Positions 16,053 to 24,341 of a DNA stretch of 64,000 nt are shown one piece after another. Both the position numbers and the translations under genes were made by a program. Source of the stretch: Herbiconiux sp. GTDB taxonomy: Bacteria > Actinomycetota > Actinomycetes > Actinomycetales > Microbacteriaceae. Position 1 is the first letter of the stretch, and each line of letters begins with the position of its first letter. The notes below the pieces were generated by a model. That model did no database searches. It saw nothing but the letters and a program-made list of their open reading frames with translations, and had not been told where the DNA came from. The stretch is taken from NCBI RefSeq assembly GCF_023264855.1, contig NZ_JAHFUW010000015.1:1-64000 (forward strand), written 5' to 3'.

Positions 16053-17071
16053 GCGACCCGCTCCAGTTCGTCGATCTCGTCGCCGGCGCCCGCGCTCGCG
16101 CGCTCCGCTGCGAGCCCCAGTTCTTCGGCGGCGGCGACGACCCGGTGCGCCTCGATCGCCGGCAGGCCCACGGTCGCGTGGCCGACAGTGGCGCCGTTGA
16201 TCGTCTCGATCGAGGCGCCGAGAAGCGAGACGGGCACGCCGAGGCGCTCGGAGAGCTGCGTGATCCAGTCGGTCGGAACCGCTTTCGCGGCGTAGGCGAG
16301 CTGCCACGCGGTCTCGCCGGTCTCGGGCTCGGTGTGGCCCCGCCACGGGCGGAGTGCGCGGCCGAGATCGGAGGCCGGATCCTGCAGCAGGTCCACGATG
16401 CGGCCCGACTCCACGATGTGGCCGTGGTCGAGGCGCGCGACCGAGTCGGCCACCTTCAGGACGGTGTCCATCTCGTGCGTGATGAACAGGATCGACAGTC
16501 CCAGGTCGTCGCGCAGCTCTTTCAGCAGCGACACGATGGCCTCGGTCGACTGCGGGTCCAGGCCCGAGGTGGCCTCGTCGGAGAGCAGCACGGAGGGCTT
16601 CAGGGCGAGCGCGCGGGCGATGCCGACGCGCTGGCGCTGGCCGCCGGAGAGCTGGTGCGGGTAGTGGCCGGCCCGATCCGCCAGTCCGACCCGGTCGAGC
16701 AGCTCGGCGACACGGCGCCTGGTCTCGGCGGCGGTGACGCCGAGGTACTGCAGCGGCAGGGCCACGTTCTGTGCGGCGGTGCGGCGGGCGAACAGGCCGT
16801 CGGACTGGAAGATCGTGCCGATCCGGCGCCGGGCGACCTGGAGCTCGGCCTCGGAGAGATCGGAGAGCACCTCGCCGTTCACCACGACGGAGCCGGAGGT
16901 GGGGCGTTCCAGCAGGTTCACGCAGGCGGCGAGGGTGCTCTTGCCGGCACCGCTCGGCCCGACCACCGCGAAGATCTCGGCGGTGTCGACGCGGAAGTCG
17001 AGGTGGTCGAGCACCACGGTCGCGTCGGCGCCGTGGCCGTAGACCTTGGTGAGCTGCTGGAGGCCGATCAT
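16049..17071 (-). CDS. MetN-type ABC transporter ATP-binding protein with NIL domain
   Basis: A 340-residue ATPase. Walker A GPSGAGKSTL (about 38-47), Q-loop IFQSDGLF, signature LSGGQRQRVGIARAL, Walker B VLLSDEATSGLD, H-loop FITHEM. The C-terminus (about 265-335) is an NIL-like domain, the part that binds methionine and gives trans-inhibition in MetN. The Q-loop Phe-Gln pair is kept. It begins in an ATGA overlap with the flavin monooxygenase stop and ends in a GTGA overlap with the permease, so import and oxidation genes are translated together. The presence of the NIL domain supports a sulfur amino acid or related ligand. Confidence 0.92.
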   Translation of the reverse strand: MIGLQQLTKVYGHGADATVVLDHLDFRVDTAEIFAVVGPSGAGKSTLAACVNLLERPTSGSVVVNGEVLSDLSEAELQVARRRIGTIFQSDGLFARRTAAQNVALPLQYLGVTAAETRRRVAELLDRVGLADRAGHYPHQLSGGQRQRVGIARALALKPSVLLSDEATSGLDPQSTEAIVSLLKELRDDLGLSILFITHEMDTVLKVADSVARLDHGHIVESGRIVDLLQDPASDLGRALRPWRGHTEPETGETAWQLAYAAKAVPTDWITQLSERLGVPVSLLGASIETINGATVGHATVGLPAIEAHRVVAAAEELGLAAERASAGAGDEIDELERVA

Positions 17072-18459
17072 GTCGTGATCGCCTCGCCGATGGTGAAGCG
17101 GGCGCCGTGGTGCTCCGCGGGCAGGCGGTCGCCGCGGCCGTGCAGCTTGTTGCGCAGGGTGCCGGGCGCGTAGCCCTCGGGGTAGGCGCCGCGGCGGCGC
17201 AGCTCGGGGATGATGAACTCCACCACGTCTTCGAAGGTGCCGGGCGTGATGGCGTAGGCCAGGTTGAAGCCGTCCACATCCGTCTCCTCGACCCAGGCCT
17301 GCAGGTCGTCGGCGATCTCGCTGGGCGAGCCGACGATGAACGGGCCGAGCCCGCCGATCGCGCCCAGCTTGGCGATGTCGCGCACCTTCCATTCGCCGCC
17401 GTCGTCGTTCGCGGCCTGGAAGTTCGAGACCGCCGACTGGATGGCGTTGCTCTTGACGTTGCCGATCGGCTCGTCGAGGTCGTACTGCGAGAGGTCGACG
17501 CCCATCCAGCCCGACATGAACACCAGGGCGCCCTCCTCGCTGGCGTAGCTGAGGTAGTCGGCGTGCTTGGCGTGGGCCTTCTCGGTGGTCTCGTCGGTGA
17601 TGATCGTGATCAGCGTGTAGATCTTCGCCGAGTAGCGGTCGCGCCCGGCTTCTTCGAGGGCGTCGCGGATGTTCTTCACTACGCCCTTCAGCACCGTCTT
17701 GGTGGGCGCGGCCACGAAGATCGCCTCGGCGTTGCCGGCGGCGAAGGCGATGCCGCGGGGGCTCGCGCCGGCCTGGTAGATCACCGGGGTGCGCTGCGGC
17801 GAGGGCTCGGCGAGGTGGATGCCGGGAACCGTGTAGTGCTTGCCGTAGTGGCCGATCTCGTGCACCTTCGCGGGATCGGTGAACACGCCCGACACGCGGT
17901 CGCGGATGACGGCGTCGTCCTCCCACGAGCCCTCCCAGAGCTTGTAGAGCACCTCGAGGTACTCGTCCGCCACGTCGTAGCGCTCGTCGTGCTCGAGCTG
18001 GTCGTCGTGGCCCATGTTGCGGGCGGCGCTCGGCAGGTAGCCGGTCACGACGTTCCAGCCCACGCGGCCGCCGGTGAGGTGGTCGAGCGTCGACATCCGC
18101 CGGGCGAACGGGTAGGGGTGCTCGTACGCGGTGCCCGCGGTCACGCCGAATCCGAGGTTCTCGGTCACGGCGGCCATGGCCGAGATGAGCAGGATCGGGT
18201 CGTTCACGGGCACCTGGGCGCCGTGCCGGATCGCGGCCTCGTTCGAGCCGCCGTACACGTCGTAGGTGCCCAGCACGTCGGCGATGAAGATGCCGTCGAA
18301 CGAGCCGCGCTCGAGCAGTTTCGCGAGGCCCGTCCAGTACGAGAGCTCCTTGTACCGCCACGACTGGTCGTCGGGGTGGCGCCACATGCCGGAGGACTGA
18401 TGGGCGACGCAGTTCATGTCGAAGGCGTTGAATCGGATCTGCTTGGTCACGCCCGCCAT
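17068..18459 (-). CDS. NtaA/SnaA/DszA-family FMNH2-dependent monooxygenase
   Basis: A 463-residue class C flavin monooxygenase (bacterial luciferase-like TIM barrel). Signature blocks are FNAFDMNCVAHQSSGMWRHPDD at the N-terminus, FDGIFIADVLGTYDVYGG, GVTAGTAYEHPYPFARRMSTLDHLTGGRVGWNVVTGYL and PVIYQAGASPRGIAFAAGNAEAIFV. Relatives cleave nitrilotriacetate, dibenzothiophene sulfone, dimethylsulfone-type compounds or N-acetyl-cysteine conjugates with reduced flavin supplied by a separate reductase. None is seen here. First gene of an operon with a methionine-type importer, which points to uptake and oxidative release of sulfur from an organic compound. Substrate not determined. Confidence 0.9.
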   Translation of the reverse strand: MAGVTKQIRFNAFDMNCVAHQSSGMWRHPDDQSWRYKELSYWTGLAKLLERGSFDGIFIADVLGTYDVYGGSNEAAIRHGAQVPVNDPILLISAMAAVTENLGFGVTAGTAYEHPYPFARRMSTLDHLTGGRVGWNVVTGYLPSAARNMGHDDQLEHDERYDVADEYLEVLYKLWEGSWEDDAVIRDRVSGVFTDPAKVHEIGHYGKHYTVPGIHLAEPSPQRTPVIYQAGASPRGIAFAAGNAEAIFVAAPTKTVLKGVVKNIRDALEEAGRDRYSAKIYTLITIITDETTEKAHAKHADYLSYASEEGALVFMSGWMGVDLSQYDLDEPIGNVKSNAIQSAVSNFQAANDDGGEWKVRDIAKLGAIGGLGPFIVGSPSEIADDLQAWVEETDVDGFNLAYAITPGTFEDVVEFIIPELRRRGAYPEGYAPGTLRNKLHGRGDRLPAEHHGARFTIGEAITT

Positions 18460-18570
18460 GATTGCCGCCGCCTGCGGCCACGAAGGCGCTTATGACAGTT
18501 TGCGACGAAATCTCTCGTCGGATGAGGGCGACAGTGGAGGGCGTGGTGTTCGACGTGCGTCAAGGGGCGG

Positions 18571-18897
18571 GGGCGATGGCGGGCCAGCGGTCGGCGGCGT
18601 TAACGATGCCGGACGGGGCTGCAGAGGCGGACGGGGCCGTGACGGCGATCGCGGCGGCGGCCAGCCGGTGTGGTCGAGCACGGAGACTGCGACGGAGGCG
18701 AGGCCAGCCACGACGTCGCCGTCCTCCTCGGCGTAACCGCGGCGGCGAACGTCGTCGAGCAGGCGCTTCAGCGATCCGTAGTTCTGGGGACCGGTGTCGG
18801 TGCGGTGCGCGAAGGCGGTGCGGTCAAGGAAGAGCGCCCACAACTGCTTCGGGGGCAGGGCCGCGAGCATCGCGCGGCCAGTCGCCGTTGGGGGGCT
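18571..18897 (-). pseudogene. Truncated duplicate of the IclR regulator C-terminus
   Basis: This stretch aligns along its whole length with 19906-20224, the effector-domain part of the intact IclR gene downstream, in the same orientation. Shared peptide blocks on the minus strand are GRAMLAALPPKQL, AFAHRTD, YGSLKRLLDDVRRRGYAEEDGDVV and SVLDHTGWP. The copy lacks the DNA-binding domain and all of the N-terminal half, and the reading frame is lost after the HTGWP block. The homology stops abruptly at both edges: at 18897 next to the lower-GC gene and at about 18571. A fragment of a duplication, most likely non-functional. Confidence 0.88.
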
Positions 18898-18923
18898 AAC
18901 ATTTTCCTTCTGAAAGGGAGTCA

Positions 18924-19556
18924 ATGACCGACAAGCGAGGATTCTGGCTAGCAGTCGGCGTCGCCTCCTTAGCCGCACTCGGATTCATAGCAATTCAATT
19001 CGTACGATCGACAATGGCGGGCGAATCTGAAACATTGATCCTTCCAGCATTGATGGCGATTTCGTTCGTGCCAATCGTCTTTCTTATCGCTTTCGTCCTT
19101 AAGACGATGTCCGGATGGGGCGGCCGGGCTGACGCACTCCGGGCCAGGGGAACATTCGATGTAGTCGCACCCGTGATCAGGACTGAGCAAACGCTGCAGG
19201 AACTGAGAAGAGTCAGCCCCGGAGGTCAACGGACCATGCCGAGGACACTCACTCTTACCGCCGACAGTTCGGGTGTGGGATTTTGGTCTGGCCGGAAAAC
19301 CCCAGTCCTGGAAGTTTGGTTTCCGTGGAGCGACATCGTACAAATTCGGCCCACTATCACCAAGGACGTCTTCGAACGATACCGAGGGCTGGCTGTCACA
19401 TCTCGATGGGGCGAAGCCACTGTCGAACTACCGTTCGCCGTAACCGGATCCTTTCCGTTCGGGACGCGGATAGCGACGTCTTCGGCGATCCAGGAGTTGA
19501 TTGCCGATATCGAAAAGACCAATTCCGAAACCGGGTCAGCTGAAGGAACACCATAG
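18924..19556 (+). CDS. Hypothetical two-helix membrane protein with lower GC
   Basis: A 210-residue protein not recognised as a known family. Two N-terminal hydrophobic segments (about 7-28 and 37-60) are followed by a soluble domain rich in beta-strand-like runs (TFDVVAPVIRTEQTL, TLTLTADSSGVGFWSG, VLEVWFPWSDIVQIRPTI), reminiscent of PH-like bacterial domains, though this is a guess. AAGGGAG lies 3 nt before the ATG. Base composition is visibly poorer in G+C than the genes on either side and codon use is less GC3-biased, which suggests recent transfer. It lies between the truncated and intact IclR copies. The 270 nt after it (19557-19825) hold no convincing gene. Confidence 0.7.
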   Translation: MTDKRGFWLAVGVASLAALGFIAIQFVRSTMAGESETLILPALMAISFVPIVFLIAFVLKTMSGWGGRADALRARGTFDVVAPVIRTEQTLQELRRVSPGGQRTMPRTLTLTADSSGVGFWSGRKTPVLEVWFPWSDIVQIRPTITKDVFERYRGLAVTSRWGEATVELPFAVTGSFPFGTRIATSSAIQELIADIEKTNSETGSAEGTP

Positions 19557-19825
19557 AGGAACCGCACGAGTTTTTAGAGCCCAGAGAGTGACACAGCCTC
19601 TCCGTTTGCGAGGAGAGACTCTCATCACTCACAGTCAGGACGCCCCTCTGACTGGTTCGCGCTCTCAGGGGCGCTCTCCATCGCGCGCCGCATCGAGGAT
19701 GACCACCTCGGGGTCGAGACGGACGGCTGCCGGCTGAGCCCTGCGGATGACAGCCGCGACAACCGAAGTGCCTGGGATCCCGAAGCTGCTCAAGTGGGCC
19801 AGAACCCGCCCGAACGCTCCCGCTG

Positions 19826-20734
19826 CTACGGTTCGCGCGCGTCCGGGTCGCTCATCGGGCCGCGGATGCGGCGGCTGAGTTCGCGGGCCGAGGTGGCGAT
19901 CTCGTGGGCGATGGTGGGCCAGCGATCGGCGGCGACCGCATCGGCCGGGGAGGTGACCGCGATTGCGGCAGCGGGCCAGCCGGTGTGGTCGAGCACGGCG
20001 ACCGAGACCGAGACGAGACCCTCCACCACGTCGCCGTCCTCCTCGGCGTAGCCGCGGCGGCGGACGTCGTCGAGCAGGCGCTTCAGCGATCCGTAGTCCT
20101 GCGGGCCGGAGTGGGGGCCGGCGTCGGTGCGGTGCGCGAAGGCGGTGCTGTCGGGGAAGAGCGCCCGCAGCTGCTTCGGGGGCAGCGCCGCGAGCATCGC
20201 GCGGCCGCTCGCCGTGAGGTGGCTCGGCAGGCGCACACCGACCTCGGTGACCAGCGCCGGGCGGTGCGGCGCGCGCTCGTCGACGAGGTAGAGCACGTCG
20301 CGGCCGTGCAGGATGGCGAGGTGGGCGCTCTCACCGATGCGGTCGACCAGCGTGGCGAGCAGGGGCGCTCCCAGGCGGGCCAACGGGGTCTGACGGGAGT
20401 AGCCCGAGCTCAGCTCGAAAGCCGAGACGCCGAGCCCGAAGCGGCGCGCCTCGGGGAGGTGCAGTACGAAGCCCTCCTCCTCGAGCACGGCGAGGATCTT
20501 GTAGGTGCTGGAGCGCGGGAGGCCCAGCGCGGTGGCGATCGTGGAGGCGGCGACCGGGCCGCGCTGGGCGGAGAGGAAGCGCAGCACCTGCAGGGTGCGC
20601 CGTGCGGCGGGCACCTCGTCGGCGACGAATGCCGTGGTCGCGCCGAGAGCAGTAGGCGCGGGCCCGATGGACAGCGCCTCGGTCGCGGGCAGCTCGGCGG
20701 GTGAGGGCGCCGCTTCGCCCGATCCGTTCGCCAT
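19826..20734 (-). CDS. IclR family transcriptional regulator (likely regulator of histidine ammonia-lyase)
   Basis: A 302-residue regulator. A long Ala/Pro-rich N-terminal extension (about 1-42) precedes the winged helix (RTLQVLRFLSAQRGPVAASTIATALGLPRSSTYKILAVLEEEGFV, about 45-90) and the IclR effector domain (about 110-285; SAHLAILHGRDVLYLVDE, LTASGRAMLAALPP, RRRGYAEEDGDVVEGLVSVSVAVLDHTGWPAAAIAVT). It is divergent from a histidine ammonia-lyase gene with two palindromes in between, so control of histidine breakdown is the natural inference. A truncated copy of its 3' part lies 1 kb downstream. Confidence 0.92.
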   Translation of the reverse strand: MANGSGEAAPSPAELPATEALSIGPAPTALGATTAFVADEVPAARRTLQVLRFLSAQRGPVAASTIATALGLPRSSTYKILAVLEEEGFVLHLPEARRFGLGVSAFELSSGYSRQTPLARLGAPLLATLVDRIGESAHLAILHGRDVLYLVDERAPHRPALVTEVGVRLPSHLTASGRAMLAALPPKQLRALFPDSTAFAHRTDAGPHSGPQDYGSLKRLLDDVRRRGYAEEDGDVVEGLVSVSVAVLDHTGWPAAAIAVTSPADAVAADRWPTIAHEIATSARELSRRIRGPMSDPDAREP

Positions 20735-20750
20735 GGGGGCCGCCTCTCGC

Positions 20751-20766
20751 GTCTCGTATACGAGAC
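20751..20766. promoter_or_regulatory. Perfect 16-bp palindrome, candidate IclR operator
   Basis: GTCTCGTATACGAGAC reads the same on both strands. It lies 17 nt upstream of the iclR ATG and 55 nt upstream of the ammonia-lyase ATG. Its central TATACG could also serve as a -10 element, so binding there would block transcription of the regulator. Confidence 0.7.
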
Positions 20767-20788
20767 ACTAACCGCGCGGGCGGCCTGT

Positions 20789-20808
20789 TCGCCCGATCGA
20801 ACGGGCGA
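20789..20808. promoter_or_regulatory. Inverted repeat before histidine ammonia-lyase
   Basis: Seven-base arms TCGCCCG and CGGGCGA flank ATCGAA. It ends 12 nt before the ammonia-lyase start codon, over the region where its start point is expected. A second candidate site for the divergent IclR protein. Confidence 0.5.
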
Positions 20809-20820
20809 TTGCATGGGTGC

Positions 20821-22419
20821 ATGCCTGAATCCACCTCTGCAAGCACTGCTGCTGCCACTGCCGTTGCCACTGCGCCCGACCTCACGGCGGTCGTCGTCGG
20901 GGAGGGGCCTGTCTCGATCGACGAGGTCGTCGCAGTGGCCCGGAGAGGCGCGGCCATCACGATCGATCCCGCCGCCCTTGAGGCCGCAGCCCGCAGCCGT
21001 GCGGTGATCGAGGCACTGGCCGACGACCGCGATCCGCACTACGGCGTCTCGACCGGGTTCGGCGCGCTGGCGACCACATTCATCGAGCCCGAGCAGCGCA
21101 TCCGGCTGCAGCAGAGCCTCGTGCGCTCGCACGCCGCCGGATCCGGGCCCGAGGTCGAGCGCGAAGTCGTGCGCGCCCTGATGCTGCTGCGCATCTCGAC
21201 GCTCGCCACCGGCCGCACGGGCATCCGCCCGTCGACCCTGCAGAGCTACGCCGCCCTCCTGAACGCCGGCATCACGCCGATTGTGCAGGAGTACGGCTCG
21301 CTCGGCTGCTCGGGCGACCTCTCGCCGCTGGCCCAGTGCGCCCTCGCGCTGATGGGCGAAGGGATGGTGCGGGATGCCGCCGGCGAGGAGATGCCCGCGG
21401 CGACCGCCCTCGATGCGGCCGGCCTCGAGCCCGTGCTGCTGGCCGAGAAGGAAGGCCTCGCGCTCATCAACGGCACCGACGGCATGCTCGGCATGCTCTG
21501 CCTCGCCCTGCACGACCTCGACCTGCTACTGCGCACCGCCGACGTCTCCGCCGCGATGTCGGTCGAGGCCCTGCTGGGAACGGATGCCGCCTTCGCCGCC
21601 GATCTCGCCGCCCTGCGACCCCAGGAGGGGCAGGCGCAGAGCGCCGCCAACCTGCGCCGGCTGCTCGCAGGGTCACCGATCGTGGCGAGCCACAAGGGCC
21701 CCGATCACACCGTGGTCCAGGATGCGTACTCCCTGCGCTGCGCGCCCCAGGTGCACGGCGCGGCCCGCGACACGGTGTCGCACGCGCGGATGATCGCCGG
21801 GCGCGAACTGCGCTCGGCCGTCGACAACCCGGTGGTGCTCGCCGACGGGCGGGTGGAGTCGAACGGCAACTTCCACGGGGCGCCGGTGGGGTACGTGCTC
21901 GACTTCCTGGCGATCGCCGCCGCCGACGTGGCGAGCATGGCGGAGCGGCGCACCGATCGGATGCTCGACCGGGCCCGCAACCACGGCCTCCCGGCATTCC
22001 TCGCACACGACGCCGGCGTCGACAGCGGCCTGATGATCGCGCAGTACACCGCCGCCGGGATCGTCTCGAACCTGAAGCGGCTGGCCGTGCCGGCATCCGT
22101 CGACTCCATCCCGTCGTCGGCGATGCAGGAGGACCACGTGTCGATGGGGTGGCACGCCGCCCGCAAGCTGCGCTCGGCGATCGACGGGCTCGCGCGCGTG
22201 ATCGCGATCGAGGCCATGACGGCGGGCCGGGCGCTCGACCTGCGAGCGCCGCTGCAGCCGGGGCCGGCCACCGGCGCGGTGCTCGAGCGGCTTCGCGTCG
22301 ATGTCGCGGGGCCGGGGCCCGACCGGCACCTCTCCCCCGAGATCGAGGCGAGCGTGGCGCTCGTGCAGAGCGGGGAGCTGGCCGCGGCGGCGGAGTCGCG
22401 GGTCGGCGCACTCGACTGA
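20821..22419 (+). CDS. hutH: Histidine ammonia-lyase
   Basis: A 532-residue aromatic amino acid lyase that deaminates L-histidine to urocanate. The electrophilic MIO group would form from Cys163-Ser164-Gly165 in GSLGCSGDLSPLAQ; Cys in place of the usual Ala is also known in other actinobacterial enzymes. Further blocks are YGVSTGFGALATTFI, NGTDGMLGMLCLAL, DAYSLRCAPQVHGAARD and IPSSAMQEDHVSMGW. The first 20 residues are a Ser/Thr/Ala-rich extension. ATG 20821 has no Shine-Dalgarno. No other hut gene is adjacent. Phenylalanine/tyrosine lyase activity cannot be wholly excluded, but the sequence blocks fit HutH best. Confidence 0.92.
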   Translation: MPESTSASTAAATAVATAPDLTAVVVGEGPVSIDEVVAVARRGAAITIDPAALEAAARSRAVIEALADDRDPHYGVSTGFGALATTFIEPEQRIRLQQSLVRSHAAGSGPEVEREVVRALMLLRISTLATGRTGIRPSTLQSYAALLNAGITPIVQEYGSLGCSGDLSPLAQCALALMGEGMVRDAAGEEMPAATALDAAGLEPVLLAEKEGLALINGTDGMLGMLCLALHDLDLLLRTADVSAAMSVEALLGTDAAFAADLAALRPQEGQAQSAANLRRLLAGSPIVASHKGPDHTVVQDAYSLRCAPQVHGAARDTVSHARMIAGRELRSAVDNPVVLADGRVESNGNFHGAPVGYVLDFLAIAAADVASMAERRTDRMLDRARNHGLPAFLAHDAGVDSGLMIAQYTAAGIVSNLKRLAVPASVDSIPSSAMQEDHVSMGWHAARKLRSAIDGLARVIAIEAMTAGRALDLRAPLQPGPATGAVLERLRVDVAGPGPDRHLSPEIEASVALVQSGELAAAAESRVGALD

Positions 22420-22450
22420 GCTGACCGGCGGCCCGGCCGCATCCGTCGGC

Positions 22451-22537
22451 CTAGGAGGCTTTCGACGTCGCGGCCGGGGCCTTCTCGGCGATCACCCGGG
22501 TCGCTGACCGAAGACGCACCTGCGCGTCGACGGTCAC
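22451..22537 (-). CDS. Possible 28-aa ORF coupled to the dehydrogenase gene
   Basis: GTG at 22537 overlaps the dehydrogenase stop (GTGA, 22537-22534) and opens a frame for VTVDAQVRLRSATRVIAE and ten more residues, ending in TAG. The overlap geometry is that of real operon neighbours here, but the peptide is short, basic and unrecognised, so it may be chance. Confidence 0.2.
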   Translation of the reverse strand: MTVDAQVRLRSATRVIAEKAPAATSKAS

Positions 22538-23673
22538 GCGCCCGGAACCTCCGGGACGAGGGACACGACGAGCTTCGTCGAGGAGACGCCGCCGCGAAGC
22601 GCATCGAGCGCGCCCTGAACCGCGGGCAGGCCGCCCGGGATGACATGCGGTTCGGGGTAGAGCTGGTGGGTACCGGTGGCGAGCGCTTCGGGAAGGTAGG
22701 AGCGCCATACAGCCGGTCCGACGGGGGAACTCGCAATGGCGCTGCCCCAGATGAACGACGATCGCACCCCGGTGATGGGACTGCGCAGCTGCAGGAGCGC
22801 CGAACGGATTCCCAGCCGCAGGAACAGTCCGGTGCGTTCGAGGGAGAATCCCGCCCGGCGCGGCTGGTCGTAGAACGACACCGGCGGGCTCGCCATGGCC
22901 ACCTTCTTCGCGCCGGTGGCGCGCGCGATCTTCACGCTCGGGACTCCCGAGCCGACCGCGAGGGCGAGGACACCGGCGACCGGTGCCGCGTCCACCGCCC
23001 GCACGACCTGATCCACGACATCGGGGTCGTGGTAGTCGAACACTGATTCCGCTCCCAGGCGACGCATCCGGTCGTGGTTCCGGGCCGAGGCCGTCGTGAT
23101 CACGCGGTACCCGGCGGCGCGGGCGAGCTGGATGGCGTTGCCGCCGACGGATGTGGCGCCGCCCCAGATCACAACGATCTCAGCCCGTGGCTCGGCGTGC
23201 CCCAGTCGGCCGTAGTCCAAGCCGAGCTGCCGGGCCTCGAACAGGCCGGCGGCCGCCGTCGTGATCGCGAGTGGCAACACCGCCGCCTCCTCGAAGGCCA
23301 CCCCGTGCGGCAGCGGCGAGGCCAGCGCAGCGTCGACCGCCACGTAGTTCTGGAAACCGCTCTCCGTGACCGCGTCGCGCCCCTTCTCCAGACCGATCGC
23401 GTAGGCCACCACCCGGTCACCGACGGCGAACCCCGCCACACCGGTTCCGGTCTCGACCACGATCCCCGCGACGTCCTCACCGAGCACGACGGGGTAGGGC
23501 AGCCAGCCGTACATCACCCGTCCGTTGGACTGGATGATCGCATCCAGGGGGTTCACGGCCACCGCGCGGACCTCGATCACGAGCTGCTCCGATTTCGCCG
23601 TCGGCATCGGCGCGTCCCGAACGGTCACGTTTGCGTACGGCGCATCGATCCACGCTGCGCTGTTGTCCACCAT
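22534..23673 (-). CDS. Zinc-independent MDR family alcohol dehydrogenase / quinone oxidoreductase-like
   Basis: A 379-residue medium-chain dehydrogenase/reductase. The N-terminal GroES-like half has VNPLDAIIQSNGRVMYGWLPYPVVLGEDVAGIVVETGTGV; the Rossmann half has VIWGGATSVGGNAIQLARAAGYRVITTAS, an NADPH-binding loop of the quinone reductase/enoyl reductase branch. The structural-zinc Cys cluster of classical alcohol dehydrogenases is missing. The start was placed at 23673, with GGAG 5 nt upstream, over ATG 23676. It is divergent from a TetR gene with two matching operators between them, so it is probably induced by a small toxic carbonyl or quinone. Substrate unknown. Confidence 0.88.
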   Translation of the reverse strand: MVDNSAAWIDAPYANVTVRDAPMPTAKSEQLVIEVRAVAVNPLDAIIQSNGRVMYGWLPYPVVLGEDVAGIVVETGTGVAGFAVGDRVVAYAIGLEKGRDAVTESGFQNYVAVDAALASPLPHGVAFEEAAVLPLAITTAAAGLFEARQLGLDYGRLGHAEPRAEIVVIWGGATSVGGNAIQLARAAGYRVITTASARNHDRMRRLGAESVFDYHDPDVVDQVVRAVDAAPVAGVLALAVGSGVPSVKIARATGAKKVAMASPPVSFYDQPRRAGFSLERTGLFLRLGIRSALLQLRSPITGVRSSFIWGSAIASSPVGPAVWRSYLPEALATGTHQLYPEPHVIPGGLPAVQGALDALRGGVSSTKLVVSLVPEVPGA

Positions 23674-23699
23674 CATGACTCCGTCTCCCCGTGCGTGAT

Positions 23700-23742
23700 G
23701 ACACGCCGTGTCGTCACTGTACACGTCACGGCACGACGTGTC
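23700..23742. promoter_or_regulatory. Paired TetR operators between dehydrogenase and regulator
   Basis: GACACGCCGTGTC (23700-23712) is a perfect palindrome around one central base. GGCACGACGTGTC (23730-23742) is the same site with one changed base. Their centres are 30 bp apart, about three helical turns, and each is part of a longer inverted copy starting TGATGACACG. One lies by each divergent start codon, so one repressor could shut both genes. Confidence 0.8.
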
Positions 23743-23753
23743 ATCATGGCTCC

Positions 23754-24341
23754 ATGCCCAGATGGTCTCCTGATGCGGCGCTCCGCCTGGAGGCGGCAGC
23801 GCTGGACTCATTCGAGGAGCACGGTTTTACCGACACCACCGTGCCGCAGATCGCGGCCAGGGCAGGCTTGACGACGCGCACGTTCTTCCGGCACTTCGCC
23901 GACAAACGCGACTCGCTGTTCCTGAGGGACCGGGAGTTCCCGCAGGCGGTGCGCGACTTCCTCCGGTCCGTGCCGGCGGAGAGCACTCCCGTGGCCACGG
24001 TGCAGCTGGGCCTGGCCTCGGCGTGCCGCGGCGTGCAGGGATGGCGCCCGCAGATCGCCCGGCGGCAAGCCATCATCCGCAGCGAGCCCGCACTGCAAGA
24101 ACGCGACCTGCTCCGAAGTCACCGGCTCGGTCTCGCGATCGAGCAATCCCTGGTCGAGAGGGATGTGGCTCAGCCGCAGGCTCACACCCTGGCGGCCATC
24201 GCCGTCACCTGCTTCGATCTGGCGATCGCGCGATGGCTGGACGAACCACCGGACACCGACCTCGAAGAGAATCTCCTCGCCGTCTGGGACGATGTACGAG
24301 CGGTCATGGAGGAAGGGGCCGGTGACGGCCGAGGGCGCTAG
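23754..24341 (+). CDS. TetR family transcriptional regulator
   Basis: A 195-residue repressor. The N-terminal helix-turn-helix is AALDSFEEHGFTDTTVPQIAARAGLTTRTFFRHFADKRDSLF (about 14-55), followed by an all-helical ligand domain with the HRLGLAIEQSL and AIAVTCFDLAIARWLDEP segments. ATG 23754 begins just after the second operator; an upstream in-frame GTG (23691) would place the first operator inside the coding region, so it was rejected. It probably represses itself and the divergent dehydrogenase. It overlaps the convergent ku gene by 4 nt at the stops. Confidence 0.93.
   Translation: MPRWSPDAALRLEAAALDSFEEHGFTDTTVPQIAARAGLTTRTFFRHFADKRDSLFLRDREFPQAVRDFLRSVPAESTPVATVQLGLASACRGVQGWRPQIARRQAIIRSEPALQERDLLRSHRLGLAIEQSLVERDVAQPQAHTLAAIAVTCFDLAIARWLDEPPDTDLEENLLAVWDDVRAVMEEGAGDGRGR

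Noticed and set aside
19557-19825. A gene between the lower-GC membrane gene and the IclR gene
   Set aside because: Short frames exist on both strands but none has a start signal or recognisable product; a remnant of lost coding sequence cannot be shown.
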